The notes beneath the pieces are model-generated. The model ran no database searches. It saw only the letters and a program-made list of their open reading frames with translations, and was not told the DNA's origin. A stretch of 64,000 bases of DNA from Haemophilus haemolyticus (GTDB lineage: Bacteria; Pseudomonadota; Gammaproteobacteria; Enterobacterales; Pasteurellaceae): NCBI RefSeq assembly GCF_001679045.1, contig NZ_LYCK01000015.1:1-64000 (forward strand), read 5' to 3'. Within the stretch, counting starts at the first letter, position 1, and each line of letters starts with the position of its first letter. The position numbers and the translations under genes are program-made. Below are positions 18,140 through 32,609 of this stretch, one piece after another.

Positions 18140-18500
18140 TTCATTTTTATCTGTGGATAACTCATAAATAATCTGTCATAAAACTGTTTTTACTCACTTG
18201 GTAACTTTGAGAAAAAATAAAGTTGTTAATAACTTTCCATTTTACACACAAGATTTTTAAAGAAAATGATCGCATTTTCACAAGATCTTTAGATCCTATA
18301 ACACCAGCTTCCGTAAGGATCGAATAAGGTTACTCACAACCGCAAAGGATCTTAATAGTAACAATAATAAGATCTTTATATATAAAAAGAGATCTTATTT
18401 ACTAATACAAACGTGATCTTTCAAAGGATCAATAGATCCATTCTTTTTTTGTCAGGTGTTTTAAATTTCTGTAAAATAACACCAATTTTTTGATCCGAAT
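18140..18500. other. oriC: Probable chromosomal replication origin oriC
   Basis: Between 18268 and 18495 there are 11 GATC (Dam) sites in 228 bp. A consensus DnaA box lies at 18152-18160 (TGTGGATAA, the reverse of TTATCCACA). Weaker boxes are TTACACACA at 18242-18250 and TTACTCACA at about 18330. The AT-rich end next to mnmG has three GATCT-plus-AT-rich units at about 18371, 18391 and 18415, like the 13-mers of E. coli oriC. The order AT-rich units, DnaA boxes, relative to mnmG (gidA) is that of E. coli in mirror image. There is no open reading frame. In E. coli the far side has mioC; here it is a metal exporter. Confidence 0.85.
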
Positions 18501-18515
18501 AATATAGAGATAGAT

Positions 18516-20405
18516 ATGTTTTACACTGAAACTTATGATGTGATTGTGATCGGTGGTGGTCATGCGGGTACAGAAGCCGCGCTTGCACCAGCTCGAATGG
18601 GGTTAAAAACCCTTTTATTAACGCATAATGTAGATACTTTAGGACAAATGTCTTGTAACCCTGCAATTGGTGGGATCGGTAAAGGTCATTTAGTAAAAGA
18701 AGTAGATGCAATGGGCGGTTTAATGGCTCATGCTGCAGATAAAGCAGGGATTCAATTTCGTACTTTAAATAGCAGTAAAGGCCCAGCAGTGCGTGCTACT
18801 CGAGCTCAATCTGACAGAGTTCTATATCGTCAAGCTGTTCGTACAGCATTAGAAAATCAACCCAATTTAGATATTTTCCAACAAGAAGCCACCGATATTC
18901 TAATTGAGCAAGATCAAGTTACAGGCGTTAGCACAAAAATGGGATTAATTTTTCGTGCTAAATCAGTGGTATTAACTGCGGGCACTTTCTTAGCTGGTAA
19001 AATTCATATTGGTTTGGAAAATTATGAAGGTGGTCGTGCTGGAGATCCTGCTTCTGTAAATCTTTCACATCGATTAAGAGATCTCGGATTACGTGTAGAT
19101 CGCCTTAAAACAGGTACACCACCACGTATTGATGCGCGTACGATCAATTTTGATATTTTAGCTAAACAACATGGTGATGCAGTTTTACCTGTGTTTTCTT
19201 TTATGGGATCTATTTCTGATCACCCTCAACAAATTCCTTGTTATATCACCCACACTAATGAACAAACTCATGAAGTGATCCGTAATAATTTGGATCGCAG
19301 TCCAATGTATACCGGTGTGATTGAAGGAATCGGTCCACGTTATTGTCCATCCATTGAAGATAAAGTGATGCGTTTTGCGGATCGTAATTCACATCAAATC
19401 TATTTGGAACCAGAAGGCTTAACCAGTAACGAAGTGTATCCAAACGGGATTTCTACCAGTTTGCCGTTTGACGTGCAAATGGGTATTGTTAATTCCATGA
19501 AAGGTTTAGAAAATGCACGTATTGTTAAACCAGGCTATGCCATTGAATACGATTATTTTGATCCACGTGATTTAAAACCAACATTAGAAACAAAAGCTAT
19601 TTCAGGTTTATTCTTTGCGGGTCAAATTAACGGTACTACTGGTTATGAAGAAGCGGCAGCACAAGGCTTATTGGCGGGGATTAATGCTGGCCTTTACGTA
19701 CAAGAGAAAGATGCATGGTATCCACGTCGTGATCAATCTTATACTGGCGTATTGGTGGATGACCTTTGCACACTTGGTACCAAAGAACCATATCGCGTAT
19801 TTACTTCTCGTGCAGAATACCGTTTGTTATTACGTGAAGATAATGCCGATATTCGTTTAACGCCAATTGCCCATGAATTAGGTCTAATCGATGAGGCTCG
19901 TTGGGCGCGCTTTAATCAAAAAATGGAAAATATTGAGCAAGAACGCCAGCGCTTACGCAGCATTTGGTTACATCCGCGCTCTGAATATTTAGAAGAAGCG
20001 AATAAAGTGCTTGGTAGCCCACTTGTGCGTGAAGCTAGCGGTGAAGATTTATTACGCCGTCCAGAAATAACCTACGATATTTTAACTTCTTTAACGCCAT
20101 ACAAACCAGCAATGGAAGACAGAGAAGCCGTAGAACAAGTGGAAATAGCGATTAAATATCAAGGCTATATTGAGCATCAACAAGAAGAAATTGAAAAACA
20201 AAAACGCCACGAAAATACGGCAATTCCGCCTAACTTTGATTATAGTAAAGTTTCCGGTTTATCTAATGAAGTACGTGCGAAGTTGGAACAGCATCGTCCT
20301 GTTTCCATTGGTCAAGCAAGCCGAATTTCAGGCATCACCCCTGCAGCAATTTCAATTATTCTGGTGAATTTGAAAAAACAAGGGATGTTAAAGCGTGGGG
20401 AATAA
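18516..20405 (+). CDS. mnmG: tRNA uridine-34 carboxymethylaminomethyl synthase, MnmG/GidA
   Basis: MnmG with MnmE makes the cmnm5 or nm5 modification of wobble uridine. The 629-residue length is standard. The FAD motif [19 protein letters not shown] is near residues 11-29. Family blocks include [54 protein letters not shown] and the C-terminal [37 protein letters not shown]. It lies next to oriC and is followed by rsmG, the order found near origins in many gammaproteobacteria. The start at 18516 gives [15 protein letters not shown]. Confidence 0.98.
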   Translation: MFYTETYDVIVIGGGHAGTEAALAPARMGLKTLLLTHNVDTLGQMSCNPAIGGIGKGHLVKEVDAMGGLMAHAADKAGIQFRTLNSSKGPAVRATRAQSDRVLYRQAVRTALENQPNLDIFQQEATDILIEQDQVTGVSTKMGLIFRAKSVVLTAGTFLAGKIHIGLENYEGGRAGDPASVNLSHRLRDLGLRVDRLKTGTPPRIDARTINFDILAKQHGDAVLPVFSFMGSISDHPQQIPCYITHTNEQTHEVIRNNLDRSPMYTGVIEGIGPRYCPSIEDKVMRFADRNSHQIYLEPEGLTSNEVYPNGISTSLPFDVQMGIVNSMKGLENARIVKPGYAIEYDYFDPRDLKPTLETKAISGLFFAGQINGTTGYEEAAAQGLLAGINAGLYVQEKDAWYPRRDQSYTGVLVDDLCTLGTKEPYRVFTSRAEYRLLLREDNADIRLTPIAHELGLIDEARWARFNQKMENIEQERQRLRSIWLHPRSEYLEEANKVLGSPLVREASGEDLLRRPEITYDILTSLTPYKPAMEDREAVEQVEIAIKYQGYIEHQQEEIEKQKRHENTAIPPNFDYSKVSGLSNEVRAKLEQHRPVSIGQASRISGITPAAISIILVNLKKQGMLKRGE

Positions 20406-20436
20406 GATTTTCTGTGTTTGAAAGTAATTTGAAAGT

Positions 20437-20468
20437 AAAAGTGCGGTGAATTTTCACCGCATTTTTTT
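20437..20468 (+). terminator. Uptake-signal terminator after mnmG
   Basis: AGTGCGGTGAA and TTCACCGCA arms form a stem with a very short loop, followed by seven T. It begins about 30 bp after the mnmG stop. Confidence 0.85.
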
Positions 20469-20586
20469 ATATTACAAATAAAAAAAATGTAATTAGTAGG
20501 CTAAATTTTTGCTGAAATAAAAACACTAAGGATTTTAACCGCACTTTCAAGTAGAATGACGACAAACAGACAAGATAGATAGAAAA

Positions 20587-21198
20587 ATGAAAGCAAAACT
20601 CGAAAATTTACTCGCTCAAGCAGAAATTCAATTAACAGATCTACAAAAAAATCAACTAATTCAGTTGGTGCAATTACTTCATAAGTGGAATAAAGCTTAT
20701 AACTTAACCTCTGTACGTGATCCACAAGAAATGTTAGTCAAACATATTTTAGATAGTCTTGTTGTAAGCCCTTATTTACAAGGCGATCGTTTCATCGATG
20801 TTGGTACAGGCCCTGGCTTGCCCGGTTTACCTTTGGCAATTATTAATCCTTCCAAACAATTTGTCCTCCTTGATAGTTTAGGTAAACGTATTAGCTTCAT
20901 TCGAAATGCTATACGTGAGCTTGGACTAACTAATGTAACCCCTGTTTTAAGTCGAGTAGAAGAATACCAACCTGAACAAAAATTCGACGGTGTATTAAGT
21001 CGTGCTTTTGCTTCATTAAAAGATATGACAGATTGGTGTCATCATTTACCAAAAGAAAATGGATATTTTTATGCATTAAAAGGTATTTATCAGGAAGATG
21101 AAATTAATGAATTGAATGAAAAATATACTATTCAAGAAGTGATTGAATTACATGTTCCTGAACTTATAGGTGAGCGACATTTAATCATTTTGCGTTAA
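20587..21198 (+). CDS. rsmG: 16S rRNA (guanine-527-N7) methyltransferase
   Basis: RsmG (GidB) methylates G527 of 16S rRNA using S-adenosylmethionine. The 203-residue protein has the Rossmann motif [17 protein letters not shown] near residues 67-83, preceded by [12 protein letters not shown], and [14 protein letters not shown] later; all are family hallmarks. It lies between mnmG and the ATP synthase operon. A separate promoter is likely, because a terminator precedes it by more than 100 bp. Confidence 0.97.
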   Translation: MKAKLENLLAQAEIQLTDLQKNQLIQLVQLLHKWNKAYNLTSVRDPQEMLVKHILDSLVVSPYLQGDRFIDVGTGPGLPGLPLAIINPSKQFVLLDSLGKRISFIRNAIRELGLTNVTPVLSRVEEYQPEQKFDGVLSRAFASLKDMTDWCHHLPKENGYFYALKGIYQEDEINELNEKYTIQEVIELHVPELIGERHLIILR

Positions 21199-21323
21199 AT
21201 AGTTACAAATTTGTAAAAAATTTTCTAAAAGTGTGATTTATATAACACTTTTTATGTGTTTTTAAGTTGAATCTAAAGCCAGCAAAGGTATAATCGGCGG
21301 GCTAAAATTATTTTGTAAAAGTG

Positions 21324-21698
21324 ATGTCGTACATTTTATCTCACGCTAAAAAAAACTACAGAAAAGCTATTGTTATTGAGAGTCTTTTGCTTGTAGTTTT
21401 TTATTTGCTTATTTATGGATGGCAACGCCAAAGTGCGGTAGATTTTGGCTACGGTTTTTTAAGTGCCTTTTTACCTTTTTGTACATTCATATTTATCATT
21501 TTTTACAGAAAACAAAATTTTTCAACAAAACTGACAGCACTTTATCGTGCTGAAGCAATAAAGTTTGTTTTAACGATGGTTTTTATCATTATTGCCATTA
21601 AATGGTTATTCGTTGTCAATTTTATTGCGTTTTTTGTTGGTTTTTTATTGGCATTAGTGCTGAATAATATTATTCCACTTATTCTCAATAAAATTTAA
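21324..21698 (+). CDS. atpI: ATP synthase accessory subunit I
   Basis: This small hydrophobic protein with four predicted membrane segments precedes atpB, as AtpI (UncI) does in E. coli. It is thought to help c-ring assembly or magnesium supply and is usually poorly translated. Here the ATG at 21324 (or the GTG directly before it) has no good ribosome site. An uptake signal lies within the gene near 21431. Confidence 0.85.
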   Translation: MSYILSHAKKNYRKAIVIESLLLVVFYLLIYGWQRQSAVDFGYGFLSAFLPFCTFIFIIFYRKQNFSTKLTALYRAEAIKFVLTMVFIIIAIKWLFVVNFIAFFVGFLLALVLNNIIPLILNKI

Positions 21699-22532
<834 letters not shown>

Positions 22533-22550
22533 TTTTTATTTTTTATTTAA

Positions 22551-22835
<285 letters not shown>

Positions 22836-22873
22836 TAAACAACAAATTTCCTAATTAACGAAGGAGGTATGTT

Positions 22874-23344
22874 GTGAATATTAATGCAACATTAATTGGT
22901 CAAACCATCGCCTTTATTATTTTTGTATGGTTCTGTGTGAAGTTTGTTTGGCCACCAATTATTAATGCGATTGAAACACGTCAAAGCCAAATTGCGAATG
23001 CTTTAGCGTCAGCTGAAGCAGCTAAAAAAGAGCAAGCAGATACGAAAAATCTTGTTGAACAAGAACTTTCAGCTGCAAAAGTACAAGCTCAAGACATTTT
23101 AGATGCAGCGAATAAACGTCGCAATGAAGTATTAGACGAAGTGAAGGCAGAGGCCGAAGAACTAAAAGCAAAAATTATTGCTCAAGGTTATGCAGAAGTA
23201 GAAGCTGAACGTAAACGTGTTCAAGAAGAATTACGTCTTAAAGTGGCTTCATTGGCAGTGGCTGGTGCTGAGAAAATTGTGGGTCGTTCTATTGATGAAG
23301 CGGCAAACAATGACATTATTGATAAATTAGTTGCAGAGTTATAA
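22874..23344 (+). CDS. atpF: ATP synthase F0 subunit b
   Basis: Subunit b is the peripheral stalk, with one N-terminal membrane helix ([21 protein letters not shown]) and a long charged coiled coil. Length is 156 residues, as in E. coli. Translation starts at GTG 22874, because AAGGAGG is 7 bp before it. The ATG five bases upstream runs into a stop at once. The protein start [10 protein letters not shown] aligns with E. coli AtpF. Confidence 0.97.
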   Translation: MNINATLIGQTIAFIIFVWFCVKFVWPPIINAIETRQSQIANALASAEAAKKEQADTKNLVEQELSAAKVQAQDILDAANKRRNEVLDEVKAEAEELKAKIIAQGYAEVEAERKRVQEELRLKVASLAVAGAEKIVGRSIDEAANNDIIDKLVAEL

Positions 23345-23356
23345 GAGGCTTAGCTT

Positions 23357-23890
23357 ATGTCAGAATTAACTACAATAGCTCGCCCTTATGCAAAAGCTGC
23401 ATTCGACTTTGCCATTGAACAAAGTGCGGTCGAAAAATGGACTGAAATGTTAGGTTTTGCTGCAGCCGTAGCTGAAGATGAAACGGTAAAAGCTTACTTA
23501 AGTAGTTCTCTTTCTGCACAGAAATTAGCTGATATAGTAATTTCTATTTGTGGCGAACAATTGGATCAATATGGGCAAAATCTTATTCGGTTAATGGCTG
23601 AAAATAAGCGTTTGAGTGCTATTCCTGCGGTGTTTGAAGAATTTAAACATCACGTAGAGGAGCACCAAGCTATTGCAGAAGTTGAAGTAACGTCTGCGCA
23701 ACCATTGAATGCAACACAAATCGAAAAAATTGCAGCTGCAATGGAAAAAAGATTAGCTCGCAAAGTGAAATTAAATTGCAACGTGGATAACGCACTTATT
23801 GCTGGTGTGATTGTTCGTACTGAAGACTTTGTGATTGACGGAAGTAGCCGTGGGCAACTTACTCGTCTCGCAAACGAGTTGCAATTATAA
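23357..23890 (+). CDS. atpH: ATP synthase F1 subunit delta
   Basis: The 177-residue delta subunit joins the b stalk to the top of F1. It shows the family N-terminus [16 protein letters not shown] and the C-terminal [28 protein letters not shown]. It starts 12 bp after atpF. An uptake signal is encoded within it near 23423. Confidence 0.97.
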   Translation: MSELTTIARPYAKAAFDFAIEQSAVEKWTEMLGFAAAVAEDETVKAYLSSSLSAQKLADIVISICGEQLDQYGQNLIRLMAENKRLSAIPAVFEEFKHHVEEHQAIAEVEVTSAQPLNATQIEKIAAAMEKRLARKVKLNCNVDNALIAGVIVRTEDFVIDGSSRGQLTRLANELQL

Positions 23891-23902
23891 GAGGAATACA
23901 AG

Positions 23903-25444
23903 ATGCAACTAAATTCAACTGAAATTAGTGAATTGATTAAAAAACGCATCGCTCAATTCGACGTGGTCAGTGAAGCGCGTAATACAGGGACAATTGTTTC
24001 TGTAAGCGATGGTATTATTCGCATCCACGGTTTAAGCGATGTGATGCAAGGTGAAATGATCGCCTTACCAGGTAATCGTTATGCGATGGCACTTAACCTT
24101 GAACGCGATTCTGTTGGTGCTGTAGTTATGGGACCTTACGCAGATTTAGCGGAAGGTATGGAAGTTCAATGTACAGGTCGTATTCTTGAAGTACCAGTTG
24201 GTCGCGGTTTATTAGGTCGTGTAGTTAATACGCTTGGTCAACCAATCGATGGTAAAGGCGAAATTGAAAATGATGGTTTCTCACCAGTAGAAGTGATTGC
24301 GCCAGGTGTTATCGATCGTCGTTCTGTTGATCAACCTGTTCAAACCGGTTATAAAGCCGTTGACTCAATGGTGCCAATCGGCCGTGGTCAACGTGAATTA
24401 ATCATCGGTGACCGCCAAACGGGTAAAACTGCGTTAGCAATTGACGCTATTATTAACCAACGTAATTCTGGTATTAAATGTATCTATGTTGCGATTGGTC
24501 AAAAAGCCTCTACTATCGCAAACGTCGTGCGTAAATTAGAAGAACATGGTGCGCTTGCAAATACTATCGTGGTAGCCGCATCTGCATCTGAATCAGCAGC
24601 GTTACAATATTTAGCACCTTATGCTGGTTGTGCGATGGGTGAATATTTCCGTGATCGTGGTGAAGATGCGTTAATTGTTTATGATGATTTATCAAAACAA
24701 GCTGTAGCTTATCGTCAAATTTCATTATTATTACGTCGTCCACCAGGTCGTGAAGCCTATCCAGGTGATGTGTTCTATTTACATTCTCGTTTACTAGAAC
24801 GTGCTTCTCGTGTAAACGAAGATTATGTAGAAAAATTCACTAAAGGTGAAGTGAAAGGAAAAACTGGTTCTTTAACCGCACTTCCGATTATTGAAACCCA
24901 AGCTGGTGACGTATCTGCGTTTGTTCCAACCAACGTAATTTCTATTACCGATGGTCAGATCTTCTTAGAATCTAACTTGTTTAACTCAGGTATTCGTCCT
25001 GCGGTAAACCCAGGTATTTCGGTATCTCGTGTTGGTGGCTCAGCGCAAACTAAAGTTATCAAGAAATTAGCGGGTGGTATTCGTACCGCGCTAGCTCAAT
25101 ATCGTGAATTAGCAGCATTTGCACAGTTTGCATCAGATCTTGATGATGCGACTCGTAAGCAACTTTCTCACGGTGAAAAAGTAACTGAATTATTAAAACA
25201 AAAACAATTTGCTCCATTATCTGTTGCAGAACAAGCAGTTGTATTGTTTGCTGTTGAATTTGGTTATTTGGATGACGTGGAATTATCAAAAATTGCAAGT
25301 TTTGAGACCGCACTTTTAGATTATTCTAACCGTAATCACGCTGAGTTTATGCAAGAGCTTACTAAAACCGGTAACTATAATGACGAAATCAAAGATACAT
25401 TAAAAGGTATTTTAGATAGTTTTAAAGCGAATAGTGCTTGGTAG
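23903..25444 (+). CDS. atpA: ATP synthase F1 subunit alpha
   Basis: Alpha carries the non-catalytic nucleotide sites of F1. The 513-residue length and the P-loop GDRQTGKTA near residue 170 are standard. The [21 protein letters not shown] block and the arginine-finger region [17 protein letters not shown] are present. It is within the atp operon with short gaps on both sides. Confidence 0.99.
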   Translation: MQLNSTEISELIKKRIAQFDVVSEARNTGTIVSVSDGIIRIHGLSDVMQGEMIALPGNRYAMALNLERDSVGAVVMGPYADLAEGMEVQCTGRILEVPVGRGLLGRVVNTLGQPIDGKGEIENDGFSPVEVIAPGVIDRRSVDQPVQTGYKAVDSMVPIGRGQRELIIGDRQTGKTALAIDAIINQRNSGIKCIYVAIGQKASTIANVVRKLEEHGALANTIVVAASASESAALQYLAPYAGCAMGEYFRDRGEDALIVYDDLSKQAVAYRQISLLLRRPPGREAYPGDVFYLHSRLLERASRVNEDYVEKFTKGEVKGKTGSLTALPIIETQAGDVSAFVPTNVISITDGQIFLESNLFNSGIRPAVNPGISVSRVGGSAQTKVIKKLAGGIRTALAQYRELAAFAQFASDLDDATRKQLSHGEKVTELLKQKQFAPLSVAEQAVVLFAVEFGYLDDVELSKIASFETALLDYSNRNHAEFMQELTKTGNYNDEIKDTLKGILDSFKANSAW

Positions 25445-25459
25445 TAACGGAGAGATAAG

Positions 25460-27719
<2,260 letters not shown>

Positions 27720-27749
27720 TCACTTCAAGTCATTTGAAGGAGAACAAAA

Positions 27750-28178
27750 ATGGCGACATTTAATTTAACAATAGTAAGCGCAGAGCGAAAAATCTTTGAA
27801 GGTGAAGTAAAACAAATCCAAGCAACAGGTGTTGAGGGGGAATTAGGCATTCTCCCTGGACACACTCCATTGCTAACGGCAATTAAGCCAGGGATTGTTA
27901 AATTTACCCTTCAAGATGGAAATGAAGAAGTTATCTATGTTTCCGGTGGTTTTTTAGAGGTTCAACCAAATATTGTTACGGTACTAGCAGATGTTGCTAT
28001 CCGTGGTAGTGAATTAGATGCTGATCGTATTCGCGAAGCAAAACGTAAAGCTGAAGAAAACATCGTATCTCATGCATCAGATGTAGATCATGATTTACTG
28101 GTTGCGAAACTTTCTAAAGAGTTAGCAAAACTTCGAGCTTATGAATTGACTGAAAAACTCTTGAAAACAAGACGGTAA
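27750..28178 (+). CDS. atpC: ATP synthase F1 subunit epsilon
   Basis: Epsilon sits at the foot of the shaft and inhibits ATP hydrolysis. The 142-residue protein has the beta-sandwich domain ([56 protein letters not shown]) and a C-terminal helical pair. It ends the atp operon and is followed at once by a perfect uptake-signal terminator. Confidence 0.98.
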   Translation: MATFNLTIVSAERKIFEGEVKQIQATGVEGELGILPGHTPLLTAIKPGIVKFTLQDGNEEVIYVSGGFLEVQPNIVTVLADVAIRGSELDADRIREAKRKAEENIVSHASDVDHDLLVAKLSKELAKLRAYELTEKLLKTRR

Positions 28179-28179
28179 T

Positions 28180-28213
28180 AAAAAAGTGCGGTGAATTTTC
28201 ACCGCACTTTTTG
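28180..28213. terminator. Bidirectional uptake-signal terminator after atpC
   Basis: AAAAAGTGCGGTGAA and TTCACCGCACTTTTT form a perfect 15-bp stem with a 2-nt centre. A/T runs on both sides let it serve both atpC and the convergent lipoprotein gene. Confidence 0.9.
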
Positions 28214-28222
28214 TTTGTTTCC

Positions 28223-29086
28223 TTAAAGAAATTTTACATAGTTACTTCGCTTAAATTCTGGTTTAAATAATTCTTCTAGTTGCCCAAAATAGAGCAACAA
28301 ATCCTGCTCTCCTGCTGCGTAAGGGGCTATTTCATAAACATCATAAATAAAATGTACACCTCTTGAATCTAAGTAAATATTTTTCGATAAATTAAAACTA
28401 TCGGCTCCAATAACAGGTTCATATTCCTTATTGCTATTATTATATTGCTCCCATAAAAGCGTTTTTACTTTCGGTAAATCTTTTTCATTAAATAAATCAT
28501 TTAATGTCAAAATATGGCGTGTAGTTAGATCAATCGTGAAATAGCGATTACCTTCTATCCCATGAGCACCACCTTCATAGTCATAAAAACTAATCGCAAA
28601 GGTTGCAAGTTTTTCTTTTTGTGCAATAAAATCTGTCCACATGGAATGAGAAATACCAAAAGATGGTGTTTCTTTTACTTCTTTTTTGTCTTCCTCAAAA
28701 GCTGTTTGATAACGTGCTACAAATTGTTCGCGAGAAATATTTTTCATTTCTTCGTTTTCAGTCAATTTTTTCCACAATAGATCATTAAGCCAATCAATAT
28801 TAGTTTTTATTGTTGAAATTGAATACTCAATTTTGGTTTCTTCAGGCTGGTAATCTTCTTTCGATTTAGGATGTTTAATAATTTCAGATTGATTAAATAT
28901 TTCATCATTTTCCACAAAAATTGCTGGGACTGTTTTTTCTATTTGCTGTTTTAATTTGGTATTTTCAGCACTGAGTTGTTCTACAGTTTGATTTAGTTGT
29001 TTTATTTTTGCTTCAGTATCTTTATCTTGGCAGCCTGTGAGTAATATGACAGAACTAATTAATGCAGCAACGAGCGTTTTTTTCAT
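28223..29086 (-). CDS. Putative lipoprotein with RsiV/DUF3298-like domain
   Basis: The 287-residue protein has a lipoprotein signal with the lipobox LLTGC (Cys19). A short coiled coil follows (about residues 24-50, TEAKIKQLNQTVEQLSAENTKLKQQI). The C-terminal part has YEGGAHGIEGNRYFTIDLTTRHILTLNDLF and YEIAPYAAG, the pattern of DUF3298/RsiV-type domains. Some relatives are anti-sigma factors or bind lysozyme, but no sigma gene is nearby and the function here is unknown. No residues for retention in the inner membrane were obvious after the cysteine (QDKD). It lies just downstream of selB on the same strand. Confidence 0.75.
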   Translation of the reverse strand: MKKTLVAALISSVILLTGCQDKDTEAKIKQLNQTVEQLSAENTKLKQQIEKTVPAIFVENDEIFNQSEIIKHPKSKEDYQPEETKIEYSISTIKTNIDWLNDLLWKKLTENEEMKNISREQFVARYQTAFEEDKKEVKETPSFGISHSMWTDFIAQKEKLATFAISFYDYEGGAHGIEGNRYFTIDLTTRHILTLNDLFNEKDLPKVKTLLWEQYNNSNKEYEPVIGADSFNLSKNIYLDSRGVHFIYDVYEIAPYAAGEQDLLLYFGQLEELFKPEFKRSNYVKFL

Positions 29087-29104
29087 ACTCTTTTCCTTTT
29101 TAAA

Positions 29105-30964
29105 TCATAAATCAAAAACATTCTTATCGCGTAGAATATGGTCATTGCCTTTGCGACGTAAAAATCCCATTCGGTCGAAATATTCCATCAGTTGAACGGT
29201 AAGTTTGCGCCCGAAATTCAATTTATCACGTACTTCATTTACGGATACTTTACCCTTTTCTTCTGCGATTTGTTTGATGAGTCTTGCATAAGCATAGATG
29301 GTTTCAGTTAAGAAAAATCTATCTTTTACGATTGGCGTGAGGTAACCAAGTTTCCCCGCTTTATACATAAAATTACGCATAATTGATTCATCAATAGCGA
29401 GCGCATTTGCCATATCTCGCACCCAAATTGCTTGACCGTTTGCTTTTTCAAACTCGTTTAATACATCTGTCCAACGTGATTTTTCTTCAGTATTAAACTG
29501 AATTTTATGCTCTGGTAGATGAATCCAGCCTCGCGTTTGTTGTAATCGTCCATCATCAAGTATTTCATCGATAAAATGATGAATTAGATTTTCTGGCTGA
29601 TTCAATGTCGCCATTCGATATAATCTGGCTTTGCTTACACCAAGTTGATCATTATGTTGCTCGTGATAGGTATTAAGTGCGGTTAAAATTTGCTGCGTTT
29701 TTTCTTGTACGTAATTAGTATTAAAGCACCAATCTTGATAGCGAACAGCGCTACGTTCGGTAAGTGCATCATCTAGTTGTTTGTTTGTGAGTTGTTCTAT
29801 CCACATCAGTTTATGAGCTGATATTGCATTATGTTGAAGGATGAATGCAATTCGTTGGGCTGCATTTTCAGCAAGCGCTAAATTTGCCAAGAAGCTTAAT
29901 CGCCCCTCTGTTCGTTTATGGCGTTTGGGTGAATCAATTTCTAATACGCGCGCACCTGCAATTAACGATTTAGCATCACCACTGCGTAAAATAAGTTTGT
30001 CTCCGAAAGCCAAGAATAAAGGTGAATCTAATATGATTTCAGCCAAAGTGCGGTCATTTTTAGCGGCATTTTTTCCTTGTAATAAGGTGAGCTTACCCGT
30101 AGTGCGACTCGCGCCGTGATAAATATGCACAGGTTGGCTTTCATTTAATGGTACTTCAGCCAAAATTTGTACACTGATGCGATCTGTTGGTGGGAGAGGT
30201 TCATCCTGCAATAACCAATCGCCTCGTTTCATTGGCGTGCGGTCTAAATCAGCATTTAAATTTAACGCTAAACGTTGTCCAGCAATACCTTGTTCGCTTG
30301 ATGTATTTTGTGCGTGAATCGCTTTTATACGAACTTTCTGTCCTGTGGAAAGGTAAATTTCATCGTTGACTTTCACTGTTCCTGAAAAGGCTGTGCCTGT
30401 CACAACGGTACCCGCCCCTTTTACGCTGAATACTCGGTCTATTGCGTAGCGGAAAGGTTTTTGAGTATCAGCTAATTCTGCCAAATTAGCTAAGTAATGA
30501 CGTAATTCACTGATGCCTTGTCCCGTTTCTGCAGAGGTAGCGAAGTAGTTAGCATCGCGTAAAAAACTATAATCTTGTTTAATTGTTTGGATTAACGATT
30601 CAATTTGCTCTGAATTTGTACGATCTGCTTTTGTGATGACAACAATAATTTCGTGGAATTGAAGTTGGCGTAATATCGCTAAATGTTCTTTTGTTTGCGC
30701 TGCAACACCTTCATCTGCAGCGACAATTAACATTGCATAATGCACACCACCTAAACCAGCCAGCATATTTGACAAGAATTTTTCGTGCCCCGGTACATCA
30801 ATAAAGCCAAGCACTTTGTTTTCTAACGGCAGATAGGCATACCCCAAATCAATGGTCATTCCGCGTTTTTTTTCTTCTGGTAAATGCGCGGTACTTGTGC
30901 CAGTTAATGCTTTTAATAATGCTGTTTTGCCGTGATCAACGTGACCTGAAGTAACAATAATCAT
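29105..30964 (-). CDS. selB: Selenocysteine-specific elongation factor SelB
   Basis: SelB brings Sec-tRNA to UGA codons marked by a SECIS hairpin. The 619-residue protein has an EF-Tu-like GTPase domain with GHVDHGKT (residues 7-14), DVPGHEKFL and TKAD. Beta-barrel domains follow, then C-terminal winged helices that bind SECIS RNA ([32 protein letters not shown] near the end). Its ATG overlaps the selA stop by 4 bp, so the two are translationally coupled. No selenoprotein gene is in the window. Confidence 0.97.
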   Translation of the reverse strand: MIIVTSGHVDHGKTALLKALTGTSTAHLPEEKKRGMTIDLGYAYLPLENKVLGFIDVPGHEKFLSNMLAGLGGVHYAMLIVAADEGVAAQTKEHLAILRQLQFHEIIVVITKADRTNSEQIESLIQTIKQDYSFLRDANYFATSAETGQGISELRHYLANLAELADTQKPFRYAIDRVFSVKGAGTVVTGTAFSGTVKVNDEIYLSTGQKVRIKAIHAQNTSSEQGIAGQRLALNLNADLDRTPMKRGDWLLQDEPLPPTDRISVQILAEVPLNESQPVHIYHGASRTTGKLTLLQGKNAAKNDRTLAEIILDSPLFLAFGDKLILRSGDAKSLIAGARVLEIDSPKRHKRTEGRLSFLANLALAENAAQRIAFILQHNAISAHKLMWIEQLTNKQLDDALTERSAVRYQDWCFNTNYVQEKTQQILTALNTYHEQHNDQLGVSKARLYRMATLNQPENLIHHFIDEILDDGRLQQTRGWIHLPEHKIQFNTEEKSRWTDVLNEFEKANGQAIWVRDMANALAIDESIMRNFMYKAGKLGYLTPIVKDRFFLTETIYAYARLIKQIAEEKGKVSVNEVRDKLNFGRKLTVQLMEYFDRMGFLRRKGNDHILRDKNVFDL

Positions 30965-32346
30965 AGTTCATCCAATGTATTTAATAATGTTTCAATATCC
31001 GCGAGGCTACGTAAATCTAGCCAAATTTTTCCGTTTTCCATTCGCCCAATAATAGGTTGAGAAAGTTGTTTAAAACGAGCTGAAAGTGCGGAAAGTTTTG
31101 CGTTTGTTTTTTCTGCAATAGTGACAGCCACAGAAGGGATTCTTTCCATCGGTTGTGAGCCACTACCGATTTGTGCTTGGCTATCTTCAATTCGAATCTC
31201 AAATTGTGAATTTAAGCGAGATTCTAACCGTTCTTTGAGACGCGTAGCATTTATTTTGAGTTGTTCTAATGGCTGCGTGAGTAATCGCAGAGTTGGTAGC
31301 TTTTCAGTTAATTTTTCAGGATTTAAATATAAACGTAATGTAGCTTCTAAGCCTGCTAAAATGACTTTATCGCAACGTAATGCACGCTTGATAGGATGGG
31401 CTTGTAATTGTTCGATCCATTCTTTTTTACCCACAATAATGCCAGCTTGCACACCACCAAGCAATTTATCGCCAGAGAAAGAGACCAAATCCACACCTTG
31501 TGCGACTTTTTCTTGCACAGTTGGTTCTTTTGGTAAGCCATATTGGCTTAAATCAACTAATGCACCGCTGCCTAAATCAGTTACAACAGGCACATTCATT
31601 TCTCGGCCTAGTTCCGCAAGCTCTTCTTCTGAAACTGAAGAGGTAAAACCACAAATTTGATAATTGCTGCTATGCACTTTCATTAAAAAAGCCGTATTTT
31701 CAGTGATAGCATTACGATAATCTTTCAGGTGAGTACGATTAGTGGTACCCACTTCCACTAAATGGCATCCAGCTTGTTCCATTATATCTGGAATACGAAA
31801 CGCACCGCCGATTTCAATTAATTCGCCACGAGAAATAATAACTTCTTTACCTTGAGCAAAGGTTGCCAGCATTAACAACACCGCAGCGGCGTTGTTATTC
31901 ACTATACAGGCTGCTTCAGCACCTGTGAGTTTGCATAATAATTCACTGATGTAATTGTCGCGATGACTACGCTTACCTTCATCTAAATCATATTCAAGCG
32001 AAACATTTTTTTGCATCGCAGAAAGCGCAGCCTGTTGTGCTGCTTCAGACCAAAGTGCCCGCCCAAGATTTGTGTGTAAAACTGTACCAGTTAGATTATG
32101 CACCGCTTTGATTTGTACTTGGTTTTGTTTTTGTAGGCGAGAATGAATTTCTATAAAAGAGCGGTCAAAATTAGAAAAATATTCAGGAAGTTGATTATTT
32201 TTTTGAATAAATTGACGAGCTTGCGTTAATAATTCTCGACACGTTGCCACGACAGCAGTGTGACCAAATTCGGTAATGAGTTGTAGGCCTTGAGGAGTTT
32301 TGAGAATTTTGTCAACGGAAGGAAGTTGTTGAAAAAGTGCGGTCAT
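30961..32346 (-). CDS. selA: L-seryl-tRNA(Sec) selenium transferase
   Basis: SelA converts seryl-tRNA-Sec to selenocysteyl-tRNA using selenophosphate and pyridoxal phosphate. The PLP lysine is in [14 protein letters not shown], at about residue 294. Other family blocks are [26 protein letters not shown] and [12 protein letters not shown]. At 461 residues the length is typical. The first codons contain an uptake signal in reverse. The tRNA-Sec gene lies 70 bp upstream on the opposite strand, so all three Sec genes except selD are clustered. Confidence 0.97.
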   Translation of the reverse strand: MTALFQQLPSVDKILKTPQGLQLITEFGHTAVVATCRELLTQARQFIQKNNQLPEYFSNFDRSFIEIHSRLQKQNQVQIKAVHNLTGTVLHTNLGRALWSEAAQQAALSAMQKNVSLEYDLDEGKRSHRDNYISELLCKLTGAEAACIVNNNAAAVLLMLATFAQGKEVIISRGELIEIGGAFRIPDIMEQAGCHLVEVGTTNRTHLKDYRNAITENTAFLMKVHSSNYQICGFTSSVSEEELAELGREMNVPVVTDLGSGALVDLSQYGLPKEPTVQEKVAQGVDLVSFSGDKLLGGVQAGIIVGKKEWIEQLQAHPIKRALRCDKVILAGLEATLRLYLNPEKLTEKLPTLRLLTQPLEQLKINATRLKERLESRLNSQFEIRIEDSQAQIGSGSQPMERIPSVAVTIAEKTNAKLSALSARFKQLSQPIIGRMENGKIWLDLRSLADIETLLNTLDEL

Positions 32347-32416
32347 TTTTGAATCCGTTTAAAATAACGTTGAATTACTGATTAATTTACGCTAAAGTAA
32401 CTGCAATTTCAACCAC

Positions 32417-32511
32417 GGAGGGGCGTCATCTCCGGTGAGGTGGCAGGATTTCAAATCCTGTTGAGGACGCCAGCGTTCTTGGGTGGGTTCGACTCCCATT
32501 CCCCTCCGCCA
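32417..32511 (+). tRNA. selC: tRNA-Sec (anticodon UCA)
   Basis: The 95-nt sequence including CCA has all marks of selenocysteine tRNA: a long acceptor arm, TCTCCGGTGAGG for the D arm region, the anticodon loop ATTTCAAAT with TCA, a long variable arm (GGACGCCAGCGTTCTTG) and a GGTTCGACTC T loop. Acceptor pairs 1-7 are GGAGGGG with CCCCTCC. The eighth pair of the bacterial Sec acceptor would here be C opposite T, a mismatch. It is divergent from selA-selB. Confidence 0.96.
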
Positions 32512-32554
32512 ATTCTATATATTTCATTTTTATCATTTCTATTTTTTATAAAAA

Positions 32555-32595
32555 TAAAAGCGGTCAAAACCGTTTTTAATTTTGACCGCTCTTTT
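32555..32595. terminator. Terminator between tRNA-Sec and pepD
   Basis: AGCGGTCAAAA at 32559-32569 pairs with TTTTGACCGCT at 32580-32590. A/T runs flank both arms, so it can serve tRNA-Sec rightward and pepD leftward. The stem resembles an uptake signal but is not one. Confidence 0.8.
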
Positions 32596-32609
32596 CGATT
32601 AATACTCGA

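Noticed and set aside
31121..31660. Open frame of 179 codons on the + strand within selA
   Set aside because: It is the complement of conserved SelA coding sequence and has no family features.
28223..32511. A selenoprotein gene with in-frame TGA near selA-selB
   Set aside because: No reading frame in the window shows a conserved continuation through TGA with a following hairpin.
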